Source: Mangrovibacter yixingensis (lineage in GTDB: Bacteria; Pseudomonadota; Gammaproteobacteria; Enterobacterales; Enterobacteriaceae). Taken from it: 64,000 nucleotides of DNA. The position numbers and the translations under genes were made by a program. Shown one piece after another: positions 43,084-51,841 of the stretch; position 1 is the first letter of the stretch, and every line of letters begins with the position of its first letter. The notes under the pieces were generated by a model. That model did no database searches. It was not told the DNA's origin and worked only from the letters and a program-made list of their open reading frames with translations. The DNA lies in contig NZ_JAIVKM010000001.1 of the NCBI RefSeq assembly GCF_020523985.1, forward strand, positions 1,178,001 to 1,242,000, given 5' to 3'.

Positions 43084-44250
43084 ATGAAAGTCAATTTTCC
43101 ATTACTGGCCCTGGCTGTAGGGGCTTTTGGGATTGGTACCACTGAATTTTCACCTATGGGGCTGCTGCCTGTTATTGCTGAGGGTGTGCATGTATCCATT
43201 CCGGCCGCGGGGATGCTGATAAGCGCTTATGCTGTTGGAGTCATGATTGGTGCGCCACTGATGACCTTGCTGTTATCCCGGTATTCGCGGCGTAATGCTC
43301 TGGTTTTTTTGATGAGCATTTTTACGTTGGGTAATATGCTTTCTGCAGTTGCACCAGATTATGGCATGTTAATGTTCGCCCGCGTGGTAACCAGCCTGAA
43401 CCATGGAGCATTTTTCGGATTGGGAGCTGTTGTTGCCGCAAGCGTTGTTCCTGCAAATAAACAAGCCAGTGCAGTTGCCACAATGTTTATGGGATTAACA
43501 ATTGCTAATATCGGGGGAGTGCCAGCAGCAACCTGGCTTGGGCAATATATTGGCTGGCGTATGGCTTTTCTGGGAATAGGTGCATTAGGCCTGGTAGCCA
43601 TGTTGAGCTTGTTCATGACAATTCCGGCAAATATCAAGGGCCACCGGCCTGATGTGGCAAAAGAGTTGAAAGTTCTTGTAAGGCCTCAGGTGCTGGCTGC
43701 ACTGCTCACAACGGTATTGGGTGCTGGTGCGATGTTCACCCTCTACACTTACATTGCCCCTGTACTGGAAACTATCACGGGAGCCACTCCGGGATTTGTC
43801 ACAGCAATGCTGGTTCTGGTAGGCATTGGTTTTTCTATTGGGAATTACTGGGGCGGTCGGTTAGCGGATAAATCGGTTACTGGCACACTTATTGGTTTCC
43901 TTGTGCTGCTGATTGTCAGTATGGCACTGGTACCCTGGGTGGGTAAAAGTCATGCCGGAGCCGCGTTAATGATGATGGTTTGGGGGGCTGCAACATTTGG
44001 TGTGGTTCCGCCTTTACAGATGCGAGTAATGCGTGTTGCCAGTGAAGCTCCGGGCCTTGCTTCATCGGTGAATATTGGGGCGTTTAACTTGGGAAATGCG
44101 TTGGGTGCAGCAGCTGGTGGTGGTGTGATAATGTCAGGGTTGGGCTACCAGGTAGTACCTGTTATGGGGGCTATAGTTGCTGCAGTCGGCTTATTGCTGG
44201 TGTTAATTAACCGCCAGGCTGATAACCGTGTTTGTGAAACAGCCGACTGA
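43084..44250 (+). CDS. ydhP: MFS efflux transporter YdhP
   Basis: 388-residue, 12-helix major facilitator of the DHA1/sugar-efflux group (E. coli YdhP 389). Typical segments: FGIGTTEFSPMGLLPVIAEGV at helix 1 and GAPLMTLLLSRYSRRNALVF between helices 2 and 3. The ATG at 43084 (MKVNFPLLALAV) has GAGG 5 bases upstream; the earlier in-frame start at 43033 is rejected. Substrate unproven. Confidence 0.92.
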   Translation: MKVNFPLLALAVGAFGIGTTEFSPMGLLPVIAEGVHVSIPAAGMLISAYAVGVMIGAPLMTLLLSRYSRRNALVFLMSIFTLGNMLSAVAPDYGMLMFARVVTSLNHGAFFGLGAVVAASVVPANKQASAVATMFMGLTIANIGGVPAATWLGQYIGWRMAFLGIGALGLVAMLSLFMTIPANIKGHRPDVAKELKVLVRPQVLAALLTTVLGAGAMFTLYTYIAPVLETITGATPGFVTAMLVLVGIGFSIGNYWGGRLADKSVTGTLIGFLVLLIVSMALVPWVGKSHAGAALMMMVWGAATFGVVPPLQMRVMRVASEAPGLASSVNIGAFNLGNALGAAAGGGVIMSGLGYQVVPVMGAIVAAVGLLLVLINRQADNRVCETAD

Positions 44251-44270
44251 TTTTTTCTTTTTTGCTGTAA

Positions 44271-44298
44271 AAAAAGCGAAGCCTCGGCTTCGCTTTTT
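44271..44298. terminator. Bidirectional terminator ydhP/sodB
   Basis: AAAAAGCGAAGCC-TC-GGCTTCGCTTTTT, a 13-bp perfect stem with A and U tracts on both sides, between the convergent ydhP and sodB genes. Confidence 0.92.
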
Positions 44299-44316
44299 GT
44301 TTTTACATTACTGCAC

Positions 44317-44898
44317 TTATGCTGCGAGGTTTTTCGCAACAAATTCCCAGTTCACCAGAGCCCAGAAATGTTCCAGGTAGTTAGGGCGGGAGTTACGGTA
44401 GTCAATGTAATAGGCGTGTTCCCACACATCAACAGTCAGTAATGGAGTTGCACCAGCAGTCAGCGGTGTACCTGCATTAGAGGTAGAAACGATAGCCAGA
44501 CTACCATCTGCTTGTTTAACCAGCCAGGTCCAGCCAGAGCCAAAGTTCTTAGCCGCTGCATCGTTAAATTTTGCTTTAAAATCAGCAAAGCTGCCAAAAG
44601 CGGCATTGATAGCATCAGCGATTGCACCGGTCGGTTCACCACCTGCATTTGGTGCCAGGCAGTTCCAGTAGAAAGTGTGGTTCCATACTTGAGCCGCGTT
44701 ATTGAATACACCGCCTTCAGCAGAGCAGATGATCTCTTCAAGAGATTTGCCTTCGAACGGGGTACCTTTAACCAGGTTGTTCAGGTTGGTCACATAGGTT
44801 TGATGATGTTTACCGTAATGGTATTCCAGTGTTTCCACAGAAATGTGCGGTTCAAGCGCATCTTTTGCATACGGTAATGCAGGTAATTCAAATGACAT
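44317..44898 (-). CDS. sodB: Superoxide dismutase [Fe]
   Basis: 193-residue cytoplasmic Fe-SOD. Metal ligands: His27 ([10 protein letters not shown]), the His in QVWNHTFYW, and Asp/His in [11 protein letters not shown]. The glutamine in NNAAQVWNH marks the iron type. E. coli sodB mRNA is degraded with the small RNA RyhB. Here the mRNA segment AGCAATGTC across the start codon (44894-44902) is exactly complementary to the RyhB-like RNA at 52765-52860. Confidence 0.97.
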   Translation of the reverse strand: MSFELPALPYAKDALEPHISVETLEYHYGKHHQTYVTNLNNLVKGTPFEGKSLEEIICSAEGGVFNNAAQVWNHTFYWNCLAPNAGGEPTGAIADAINAAFGSFADFKAKFNDAAAKNFGSGWTWLVKQADGSLAIVSTSNAGTPLTAGATPLLTVDVWEHAYYIDYRNSRPNYLEHFWALVNWEFVAKNLAA

Positions 44899-45020
44899 TG
44901 CTTCACTCCTTGTTATTGTGTACTTAACAAAAATAACACATTTTATAAGGTTTTATATTACCAATATAAAACTAGAATAAAAAGAATGCGTTGCCCGCCA
45001 ATACAGAAGCAGGCAAGATT

Positions 45021-45860
45021 TTATCGCAGGGTTTTGGATGTCATTACTCGGCGGGCACCTACATAGTGGCGCTGCCAGTAATCTTCACTCAGGGAGGTTA
45101 TCTGGATGTCCTGCCCACTACGCGGAGACTGAATAAATTTTCCACCACCGATATAAACACCTACATGGTCGGCTGTTCCCCGGCCTTCAGTACGGAAGAA
45201 CACTAAATCGCCACTTTGTAATTCGCCACGTTCAACCGGAGCCGCATCCCTCAGGTGGTACATTTCATTTGCGGTGCGCGGAATGTGGAATTTAACCAAG
45301 TCTTTGTAGGCATAATAGACCAAACCGCTGCAGTCAAACCCGGTGCGCGGGGAACTTCCCCCCCAATGGTAGGGCTTGCCAATCTGATTCATCAGGGTGG
45401 ATATTGCCGCAGTTTTAGCACGTAACACTTTTTTGTGTGCGGCGGTTGCTAACGGACGTGTTGTTTTTACCTTTACACAATGTTTTTTATGGCCTTTGCG
45501 TGCCCGTGAACATTGCTCTGTCCACACCGTTTCCATTTGAACTTCATTGCGCACCAGGCGAGAAGACTTGCCTTGACGTACCGTGGCCTTAGTATGATTT
45601 TTAGCGGTGCGCGTAGTGTGTTTAGTGGTTTTTGTAACAGGCTTTTTGGCAGAAGCTGAAACACTGTGGGTTTTGCGGTTGGTAGATTTGGTGCTGTGGG
45701 TACTGGCTTTTTTGCTGGTGTGTTTGGGAATAACGTTGCTGTGTTGCGCCTTCTGCAAAGCTGAATGGCGGGTGTGTTCCGACGCCTGAGTTAAAGGCGT
45801 CCATGGCAAGGTTATTAGCAGTGCACAGAACGAAATAGAGAGTTTGCTTATCCGCGCCAC
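45021..45860 (-). CDS. mepH: Murein DD-endopeptidase MepH
   Basis: 279-residue NlpC/P60 hydrolase (ydhO; E. coli 271) that cuts D-Ala-mDAP crosslinks to let peptidoglycan expand. A signal peptide (about 1-26) leads into a long Lys/Thr/Ser-rich low-complexity linker (about 30-130). The catalytic domain has Cys177 (TGFDCSGLVYY), His232 (GTADHVGVYI) and Gln244. The linker differs most from E. coli; the domain is nearly the same. It is divergent from grxD across 329 bases in which I see no gene, only a GCAGGC/GCCTGC hairpin near 45881. Confidence 0.94.
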   Translation of the reverse strand: MARISKLSISFCALLITLPWTPLTQASEHTRHSALQKAQHSNVIPKHTSKKASTHSTKSTNRKTHSVSASAKKPVTKTTKHTTRTAKNHTKATVRQGKSSRLVRNEVQMETVWTEQCSRARKGHKKHCVKVKTTRPLATAAHKKVLRAKTAAISTLMNQIGKPYHWGGSSPRTGFDCSGLVYYAYKDLVKFHIPRTANEMYHLRDAAPVERGELQSGDLVFFRTEGRGTADHVGVYIGGGKFIQSPRSGQDIQITSLSEDYWQRHYVGARRVMTSKTLR

Positions 45861-46189
45861 TCGTCTGAGTCCCCTGAAAAAGCAGGCTGCATTGCCTGCC
45901 AGAAAATGATTAAACCAAAGGATTCTAATATAGATAACACAATAATGTTAATAATCTTTTTATATTGCCTTACGCTTTTGTGTTCGTACGCGAAAAAAAT
46001 AACCAATGTGACGTTTATCTGACCAGTGTTTGACCTGGCGCAGGGTATTCTCTGTTTGATAAAACTGTTATCCTTAAGGCATGTTTAACGGTTTCGGTGT
46101 TGCGGGCCAGGTGAAACTACAGGCTAAGATTTTTCTGCCTGTTGGTTGCCACCAGCAATGCCTTTCTGCCGCTTTGAGGAAGTAAGACA

Positions 46190-46534
46190 ATGAGCTCTAC
46201 AATTGAAAAAATTCAGCGCCAGATAGCTGAAAACCCAATCCTGCTTTATATGAAAGGCTCCCCTAAATTACCGAGCTGTGGCTTTTCAGCACAGGCGGTA
46301 CAGGCGTTATCTGCTTGTGGCGAGCGGTTTGCTTATGTCGATATTTTGCAAAACCCGGATATCCGTGCTGAGCTACCAAAATATGCTAACTGGCCGACTT
46401 TCCCGCAATTGTGGGTAGAAGGTGAACTGGTTGGCGGTTGCGATATCGTGATTGAAATGTACCAACGTGGTGAGCTGCAGTCGCTGATTAAAGAGGCGGC
46501 AGACCGCCATCGTGACGAAAGCCAGGGTGAGTAA
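46190..46534 (+). CDS. grxD: Monothiol glutaredoxin 4
   Basis: 114-residue CGFS-type glutaredoxin with active Cys30 (KLPSCGFSAQ), plus WPTFPQLWV and GGCDIVIEM for glutathione binding. CGFS glutaredoxins bind [2Fe-2S] clusters and work in Fe-S trafficking and iron homeostasis with BolA-type partners. A terminator follows, and rnt is the next gene; the large helicase gene lhr found between them in E. coli is absent. Confidence 0.96.
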   Translation: MSSTIEKIQRQIAENPILLYMKGSPKLPSCGFSAQAVQALSACGERFAYVDILQNPDIRAELPKYANWPTFPQLWVEGELVGGCDIVIEMYQRGELQSLIKEAADRHRDESQGE

Positions 46535-46552
46535 TTAATTACCCGCAAAGTA

Positions 46553-46577
46553 AAAAGGCGCCATGAGGCGCCTTTTT
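46553..46577. terminator. Bidirectional terminator grxD/rnt
   Basis: AAAAAGGCGCC-ATGA-GGCGCCTTTTT between the convergent genes, 18 bases after the grxD stop. Confidence 0.9.
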
Positions 46578-46619
46578 ACTGCCCATAGCCAGAGAAATCT
46601 GGCCCGGGCCCGGGGAAAG

Positions 46620-47285
46620 TTATGCCTGTTCGCTCTCTGCTGTATCTTGCGGCAGCGCCACAGGCCAACCACCGAGTCGTTTCCAGCGGTTAACAATTTC
46701 ACAAAACAGCAGTGCTGTTTGTTCAGTATCATATAAGGCGGAGTGGGCCTGAGCGTTATCAAACGCGATACCCGCAGTCTGACAGGCTTTAGCCAGCACT
46801 GTCTGGCCGAGCGCCAGGCCGCTCAGTGCGGCGGTATCAAAAGTACCAAATGGGTGAAACGGGTTGCGTTTGAGTGAGCTACGCTCTGCCGCAGCCATTA
46901 AAAAACTGTGATCAAAATTAGCATTGTGCGCCACGATAATAGCCCGTGAGCACCCCTGGTCTTTAATTCCCTTGCGTACCATTTTAAAAATGGCGTGCAG
47001 CGCTTCGTACTCTGTAACCGCACCGCGCAATGGGTTGTGAGGATCGATACCCGTGAATGCCAGTGCTTCCGGGTTAAGAATGGCACCTTCAAACGGTTCG
47101 ACATGAAAATGCAGAGTCTGGTCAGTGGAAAGCCAGCCTTCTTCATCCATTTTTAACGTGACAGCGGCAATTTCCAGCAGTGCGTCGGTCTGTGCGTTAA
47201 AGCCAGCCGTTTCGACATCAATCACAACAGGATAAAAACCACGAAAGCGGTCATTCAGACCGTTTAGTTGAACATTTTCCGACAT
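46620..47285 (-). CDS. rnt: Ribonuclease T
   Basis: 221-residue DEDDh 3'-5' exoribonuclease that trims tRNA CCA ends and matures the 3' ends of stable RNAs. Asp23 and Glu25 ([10 protein letters not shown]), the Asp in NANFDHSF and the His/Asp pair in [12 protein letters not shown] form the catalytic set. The ATG at 47285 (MSENVQL) matches the E. coli start. An upstream in-frame extension of 45 residues overlaps gloA and lacks homology. It lies 94 bases after gloA on the same strand. Confidence 0.95.
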   Translation of the reverse strand: MSENVQLNGLNDRFRGFYPVVIDVETAGFNAQTDALLEIAAVTLKMDEEGWLSTDQTLHFHVEPFEGAILNPEALAFTGIDPHNPLRGAVTEYEALHAIFKMVRKGIKDQGCSRAIIVAHNANFDHSFLMAAAERSSLKRNPFHPFGTFDTAALSGLALGQTVLAKACQTAGIAFDNAQAHSALYDTEQTALLFCEIVNRWKRLGGWPVALPQDTAESEQA

Positions 47286-47379
47286 CAGCGTCTCATTATT
47301 GCGGTAAAAGCTGCGCGCATTATGGCAAATTTCAGGTGGGGATGCAGCAGGCGGGCATAAAAAGCCCGCCAGAGAGTGA

Positions 47380-47790
47380 TTATGCGTTGCCCAGGCCTTT
47401 GCCTGCATCTTTGGCTTCAATCAACTCGATTTTGTAGCCATCAGGATCTTCGACAAAAGCGATAACCGTTGTGCCGCCTTTAACTGGACCCGCTTCACGG
47501 GTTACTTTCCCGCCATTCTGGCGAATGCGCTCACATGCCTGAGCTGCATCCTCTACGCTAATAGCGATATGGCCAAAAGCCGTACCCATTTCATAGCTGT
47601 CAACGCCCCAGTTCCAGGTCAGTTCGATAACAGCTTCATCGCTTTCCTGACCGTAGCCAACAAAAGCCAGGGAGTATTTATATTCAGGGTTCTCACTGGT
47701 ACGCAGGAGCTTCATACCCAAAACTTCAGTATAAAACGCAATAGAGCGCTGGAGATCCCCGACGCGGAGCATAGTGTGGAGTAAGCGCAT
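47380..47790 (-). CDS. gloA: Lactoylglutathione lyase (glyoxalase I)
   Basis: 136-residue Ni2+-dependent enzyme that turns the methylglyoxal-glutathione hemithioacetal into S-lactoylglutathione. It is a VOC-fold duplication with ligand residues in [10 protein letters not shown] (His5), [10 protein letters not shown] (Glu), FGHIAISV (His) and YKIELIE (Glu). The ATG at 47790 has GAGGA upstream; the start four codons earlier is less likely. With nemA and nemR upstream it forms an electrophile-detoxification group. Confidence 0.96.
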   Translation of the reverse strand: MRLLHTMLRVGDLQRSIAFYTEVLGMKLLRTSENPEYKYSLAFVGYGQESDEAVIELTWNWGVDSYEMGTAFGHIAISVEDAAQACERIRQNGGKVTREAGPVKGGTTVIAFVEDPDGYKIELIEAKDAGKGLGNA

Positions 47791-47878
47791 AATTTTCCTC
47801 ATCCGTTAGTGTTTAATCAGTTAATGCTCAGGGAAACCAAGTATAGCGGCGAATCTGCGCCGCTATCAATGTAATGGA

Positions 47879-48976
47879 TCAGAGAGTGGGATAATCGGTA
47901 TACCCCTGAGCATCGCCACCGTAAAAAGTTTCAGGGTGTGGGGAATTGAGTGGGGCGTTATGCTTCAGGCGCGCCACCAGGTCTGGATTGGAAATATAAC
48001 TGCGTCCAAAGGCGACAGCATCAATCAGGCCGCGTTCAATAAGCGCTTGTGCTTTCTCCAGAGTGTAAGCACCGGCACCAATGATAACGCCGCTGAAACG
48101 GTCACGTACCGCCTGACGGAACGTATCGCTGTAAGGTTCGCCACCTGCCCAGTCTGGTTCGGAGATGTGCAGGTAAGCCAGCCCGCGTTTATCCAGTTCT
48201 TCGATAAAATACAGTGCGGCTTCTTCCTGATCCTCACCATTATCCAGCCCATTAAACGGGCCCAGAGGTGAAATGCGGATACCAATACGGTCGGCTGACC
48301 AGGCTTCACAGGCTGCATCAACCACTTCAAGCGCCAGACGGGTACGGTTTTCGATACTGCCACCATACTGGTCTGTTCGCTGGTTAGATGCCGGAGACAG
48401 GAACTGATGCAGTAAATAACCATGGGCACTATGCAGCTCGATAAGATCAAACCCGGCTGTTTTGGCATTAACAACCGCCTGGCGAAAATCTGCCACTATT
48501 CCCGGAATCTCCTCTGTCGTTAGCGCGCGTGGTACAGAGGTGTCCACCCTTACTGCATGGCCGTTTTCATCCCGAAGCGAAGTACGTGTTTCGGCCCTGA
48601 TAGCCGATGGTGCTACCGGCGCTTGACCATCAGGTTGCAGGGATGAATGGGAAATACGCCCTGTGTGCCACAGTTGAACAGCAATATGGCCGTTTTCCTG
48701 ATGAACACTGTCAGTAATTTTATGCCAGGCTTCGATTTGTGCTTCGCTGTGAATACCTGGTGCACCTTCATAACCCCGGGCTTGTGGGGAAATGTTTGTC
48801 GCTTCTGAAATAATTAAGCCTGAAGACGCACGCTGGCGGTAATATTCAGCCATCAGCGCTGTAGGCACCTGGCCTGGTTCAATGCTGCGCAGGCGAGTAA
48901 GAGGGGCCATCAACACACGGTTAGGTAGGGTTACAGCACCTACTTGTAGTGGGGTAAACAATTTCTGTGTAGACAT
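47879..48976 (-). CDS. nemA: N-ethylmaleimide reductase, Old Yellow Enzyme family
   Basis: 365-residue FMN-dependent ene-reductase that uses NADPH to reduce N-ethylmaleimide, quinones, nitro compounds and other electrophiles. TIM-barrel motifs: [23 protein letters not shown], the substrate-binding [16 protein letters not shown] and [12 protein letters not shown]. Same length as E. coli NemA. It lies 44 bases after nemR and is co-transcribed with it. Confidence 0.96.
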   Translation of the reverse strand: MSTQKLFTPLQVGAVTLPNRVLMAPLTRLRSIEPGQVPTALMAEYYRQRASSGLIISEATNISPQARGYEGAPGIHSEAQIEAWHKITDSVHQENGHIAVQLWHTGRISHSSLQPDGQAPVAPSAIRAETRTSLRDENGHAVRVDTSVPRALTTEEIPGIVADFRQAVVNAKTAGFDLIELHSAHGYLLHQFLSPASNQRTDQYGGSIENRTRLALEVVDAACEAWSADRIGIRISPLGPFNGLDNGEDQEEAALYFIEELDKRGLAYLHISEPDWAGGEPYSDTFRQAVRDRFSGVIIGAGAYTLEKAQALIERGLIDAVAFGRSYISNPDLVARLKHNAPLNSPHPETFYGGDAQGYTDYPTL

Positions 48977-49020
48977 AAAACCTCTTTAGTAGACCGGTCG
49001 TCTTGTTAGGAAATAAAAAA

Positions 49021-49623
49021 TCAGGCTGGAATATTAGCGAAGATCCGTTTTACATGGGCCAGAGCATTTTCCAGTGGGGCGGCAGACCTGCTGGTCTTCG
49101 CCTGCAAGTTTGCACCAAGCCAGAGTGAATAAATAACCTGTGCCAGACTATGACTCTCAGTATCAGGCATAAGGAAGCCTGACTGCTTAGCCTGTTCAAT
49201 TGCTTTGGCAAGATGTTCGACTACCTTTCGGGAGCCCGCCTCCATGCTGGTACGCATTGATTCTGATAAATCGCACACTTCAGCAGAAAGTTTGACAGCC
49301 AGGCAGCCTGTAACATTTGTTTGTAACTGAAACTGTTCAACTGCATTCTCAAACCACCGTATTACCCGCATGTGTGGTGCATCGCCGCAGTCACAGCCAA
49401 AAAGCGTGGCAAGGCGGTCATCATATTGCGTGTAATAACGCTCCAGCATCGATACTCCGAATGCTTCTTTGGAGGGGAAATAGTGGTAGAAGGACCCTTT
49501 GGGCACGCCTGCAGTTTTCAGCAGTTCACTGAGCCCCATACCGGTGAAACCTTTTTGCAGGCACAATTGTTCACCTGTTATGAGGATATGTTCACGGGTA
49601 TCGCGTTCAGGATTTTTCATCAT
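49021..49623 (-). CDS. nemR: TetR-family electrophile-sensing repressor NemR
   Basis: 200-residue repressor: N-terminal HTH (about 10-55, FTGMGLSELLKTAGVPKGSFYHYF) and a ligand domain with the redox cysteine in VTGCLAVKLSAEVC (Cys107 here, Cys106 in E. coli), plus a second conserved Cys117. Modification by electrophiles or hypochlorite derepresses nemRA-gloA. A NemR box lies 14 bases upstream. Two adjacent ATGs (49623, 49620) are possible; the first aligns with the E. coli N terminus. Confidence 0.93.
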   Translation of the reverse strand: MMKNPERDTREHILITGEQLCLQKGFTGMGLSELLKTAGVPKGSFYHYFPSKEAFGVSMLERYYTQYDDRLATLFGCDCGDAPHMRVIRWFENAVEQFQLQTNVTGCLAVKLSAEVCDLSESMRTSMEAGSRKVVEHLAKAIEQAKQSGFLMPDTESHSLAQVIYSLWLGANLQAKTSRSAAPLENALAHVKRIFANIPA

Positions 49624-49636
49624 AGGCGAAATGTAA

Positions 49637-49650
49637 TAGACCGATTGGTC
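49637..49650. promoter_or_regulatory. NemR operator
   Basis: TAGACCGATTGGTC fits the NemR box TAGACCNNNNGGTCTA except for the last two bases, and sits 14 bases before nemR. Confidence 0.7.
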
Positions 49651-49692
49651 GCACGCAAGAGGCAGACCTTATCCTTGCGTGCGGTTTTTGCA

Positions 49693-51309
49693 TTACTGGC
49701 GGCAGGAGGCGAGTAAATCCATGTTTTGCTGATAGACGTGGGTATGAATATCCATCATGCCAAGCAGTGTGGAGAAAAGATTATCCTGAGACACGTCATC
49801 ATTTTTGCCCTTTTGCTGCAGGCAGCCGCGGTTAATATGGAATCCGCGAGTGTAGTTATCCGAAAGCCAGAATAACAATGGGATATGGGTTTGCTGAGCT
49901 GGTGCAATTAGCCATGGAGTGCCATGCAGGTAGATACCATTTTCACCCAGTGATTCACCGTGGTCAGATAAGTACATCAGTGCAGTATTCATGTTGGTGT
50001 GTTGCTTCAGCATGTCTATTGTGCGGCTGACAATACTGTCAGTATATAAAATCGAATTGTCATAAGTATTGATTAACGCTTCACGTGTACAGTCTTGTAT
50101 CTGGTTGGTATCACAGGTTGGAGTAAAACGGCGCATATTTTGCGGATAGCGCTCATAATAGGCAGGCCCATGGCTTCCCATTAAATGCAAAACAATTACT
50201 GTATCATGCTGAATCCCATCAAGAATATTTGGCAGGCGATATAAGTCGGCATCATCCAGGCAAACATCATTGTGGCAAACCTCTTTCAAATTCCATTTCG
50301 TCATGTCGGTATGAGGTATACGATTACAGGCACCTTTGCAGCCACCGTCGTTTTCCCGCCATAACACATTAACCCCCGCGTGAGCCAGCACATCCATTAG
50401 CCCTTCTTTGTGATGTGCAAGGTCTGCATCGTACTGGCTTCGTGTCATTCCAGAAAACATACAAGGAACAGATACCGCTGTTTCCGTACCACATGATGTT
50501 GCATGATTGAACCAGATAATATCTCGCTTAGCAAGTTCCGGGTTGGTTTCGCGTTGATACCCACCCAGAGAATAATTTTGTGCGCGGGAGGCTTCGCCAA
50601 GAACCAAAATAACGACAGTTTTTTTACTCTGACTGCGAATCAAGTCGCCTTTAGTGGCATCTTCGCCTTGAGTAATCAACTGGCTGGTATCGCCCGCAAG
50701 TTGTTTATGGGCAAACTGAATAAAACCAGTGACATAGTTTGGCGGGGTCACCATTTTTACCACTTCTTTGTTGTTACGAAACAGTGACGCATAATCTTTG
50801 TACAACGTGCTGGCAGACAAAAGAATAACCATAATGGCGCTGATAACCATTAACCCGCGTAGTAAGAGCACGCCCCACCAACGTTCTTTGCGCACTTTAA
50901 TGACAAAAAGCAAAGCAGCGGGAACAACTCCAGACAGAATCAGCCACACAAAGAGTTGTGGCGTTAACAGTGCCGTGACTTCCTGTGTATTGGTGTCAAA
51001 AATGTTTAACATCATGTCGCGGTCAATAACCGCACCAAATGTGAACATAAAATAATTGCTTGCTGCGCTGCCAATAAGCAGTAGCGCAATCAGCGGTTTT
51101 CGTATCCAGGGCAAGGCACAGAGGCTAAAAATAATTATCCAGGCTGCGAACAGAACCAAAGGAATACTCAGTGCAAACAGCACAGTATGGATGTTATTGG
51201 GGTGAATTATCTCCCAGCAACGAGCAATAAACAGGCTATTAATCAAAGTGAAAATGAGTGCGCTGAAAAGTGTAAACTGTGAATCGTTACACTGTAACTT
51301 TTTAAACAT
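49693..51309 (-). CDS. eptA: EptA-family lipid A phosphoethanolamine transferase
   Basis: 538-residue inner-membrane enzyme of the EptA/PmrC (and MCR) family, which adds phosphoethanolamine to lipid A and lowers binding of cationic peptides such as polymyxin. Five N-terminal helices (about 13-30, 42-65, 70-92, 118-137, 148-169) precede a periplasmic sulfatase-fold domain with Glu239 (VLGEAS), nucleophile Thr277 (CGTETAVSVPCMF), His380, and Asp449/His450 (YLSDHGESLG). Paired cysteines are conserved. Similarity is nearer to E. coli EptA than to mobile MCR-9 by eye. No pmrAB genes adjoin it, and E. coli has no gene here. Confidence 0.88.
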   Translation of the reverse strand: MFKKLQCNDSQFTLFSALIFTLINSLFIARCWEIIHPNNIHTVLFALSIPLVLFAAWIIIFSLCALPWIRKPLIALLLIGSAASNYFMFTFGAVIDRDMMLNIFDTNTQEVTALLTPQLFVWLILSGVVPAALLFVIKVRKERWWGVLLLRGLMVISAIMVILLSASTLYKDYASLFRNNKEVVKMVTPPNYVTGFIQFAHKQLAGDTSQLITQGEDATKGDLIRSQSKKTVVILVLGEASRAQNYSLGGYQRETNPELAKRDIIWFNHATSCGTETAVSVPCMFSGMTRSQYDADLAHHKEGLMDVLAHAGVNVLWRENDGGCKGACNRIPHTDMTKWNLKEVCHNDVCLDDADLYRLPNILDGIQHDTVIVLHLMGSHGPAYYERYPQNMRRFTPTCDTNQIQDCTREALINTYDNSILYTDSIVSRTIDMLKQHTNMNTALMYLSDHGESLGENGIYLHGTPWLIAPAQQTHIPLLFWLSDNYTRGFHINRGCLQQKGKNDDVSQDNLFSTLLGMMDIHTHVYQQNMDLLASCRQ

Positions 51310-51361
51310 TATTTTATTCGAAGTCAGGGAATTGAACAGGTTGCTAATTTATCCCGCGAAG

Positions 51362-51378
51362 ATTAGTAAAACCTTAAT
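51362..51378 (-). promoter_or_regulatory. PmrA-box-like sequence upstream of eptA
   Basis: Minus strand ATTAAGGTTTTACTAAT matches 12 of 17 positions of the pmrC PmrA box (CTTAAGGTTCACTTAAT), 53 bases before the start codon, with TAAATT 10 bases further as a possible -10. Confidence 0.4.
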
Positions 51379-51548
51379 CCCCTGATTAATGGCCAATCAA
51401 TTCATATAATACGCTGCCGTTACTCAGAATATGATATGAGTGTTTAACTTTACCCTTTATGCCCAGAGCCTGGATTACTGGAGCACTAAACTTGCACCAC
51501 TCACGGATAACGTCTTCAATAACTGAATAGGGTCGATGAGGTTGAATT

Positions 51549-51788
51549 GTGGCTGAGCAGTTAGAGTTTTTTCCGGTTCCAAGCCCGTGCAGGGGAATTT
51601 GCCAGACCGACGATAAAGGTTATTGCCGCGGTTGCATGCGTAGCCGCGAGGAACGCTTTAACTGGCAAAAAATGACTGATGCGCAAAAGCAGGATGTTAT
51701 CAGGCTTTGTCGGCAGCGCATGTTGCGTAAATTGCGTGCAGGAAAGCCGGCCCCCGATGATACAGACCAACAACCATCACTGTTTTAA
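51549..51788 (+). CDS. ydhL: DUF1289 protein YdhL
   Basis: 79-residue cysteine-rich protein, same length as E. coli YdhL. The DUF1289 core SPCRGIC...GYCRGCMRSREER has four cysteines likely to bind metal, and the tail ends in QPSLF. It starts at GTG with GAGG 7 bases upstream. Function unknown. ydhF follows 53 bases downstream. Confidence 0.92.
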   Translation: MAEQLEFFPVPSPCRGICQTDDKGYCRGCMRSREERFNWQKMTDAQKQDVIRLCRQRMLRKLRAGKPAPDDTDQQPSLF

Positions 51789-51841
51789 CCTTTCGGGCAA
51801 GCTATACTCGCCTGAATAATTTGTTAAAACAGGAACAGACT

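Noticed and set aside
47286..47420. 45-residue N-terminal extension of RNase T
   Set aside because: It overlaps gloA, lacks homology to the family and has no better ribosome-binding site than the ATG at 47285.
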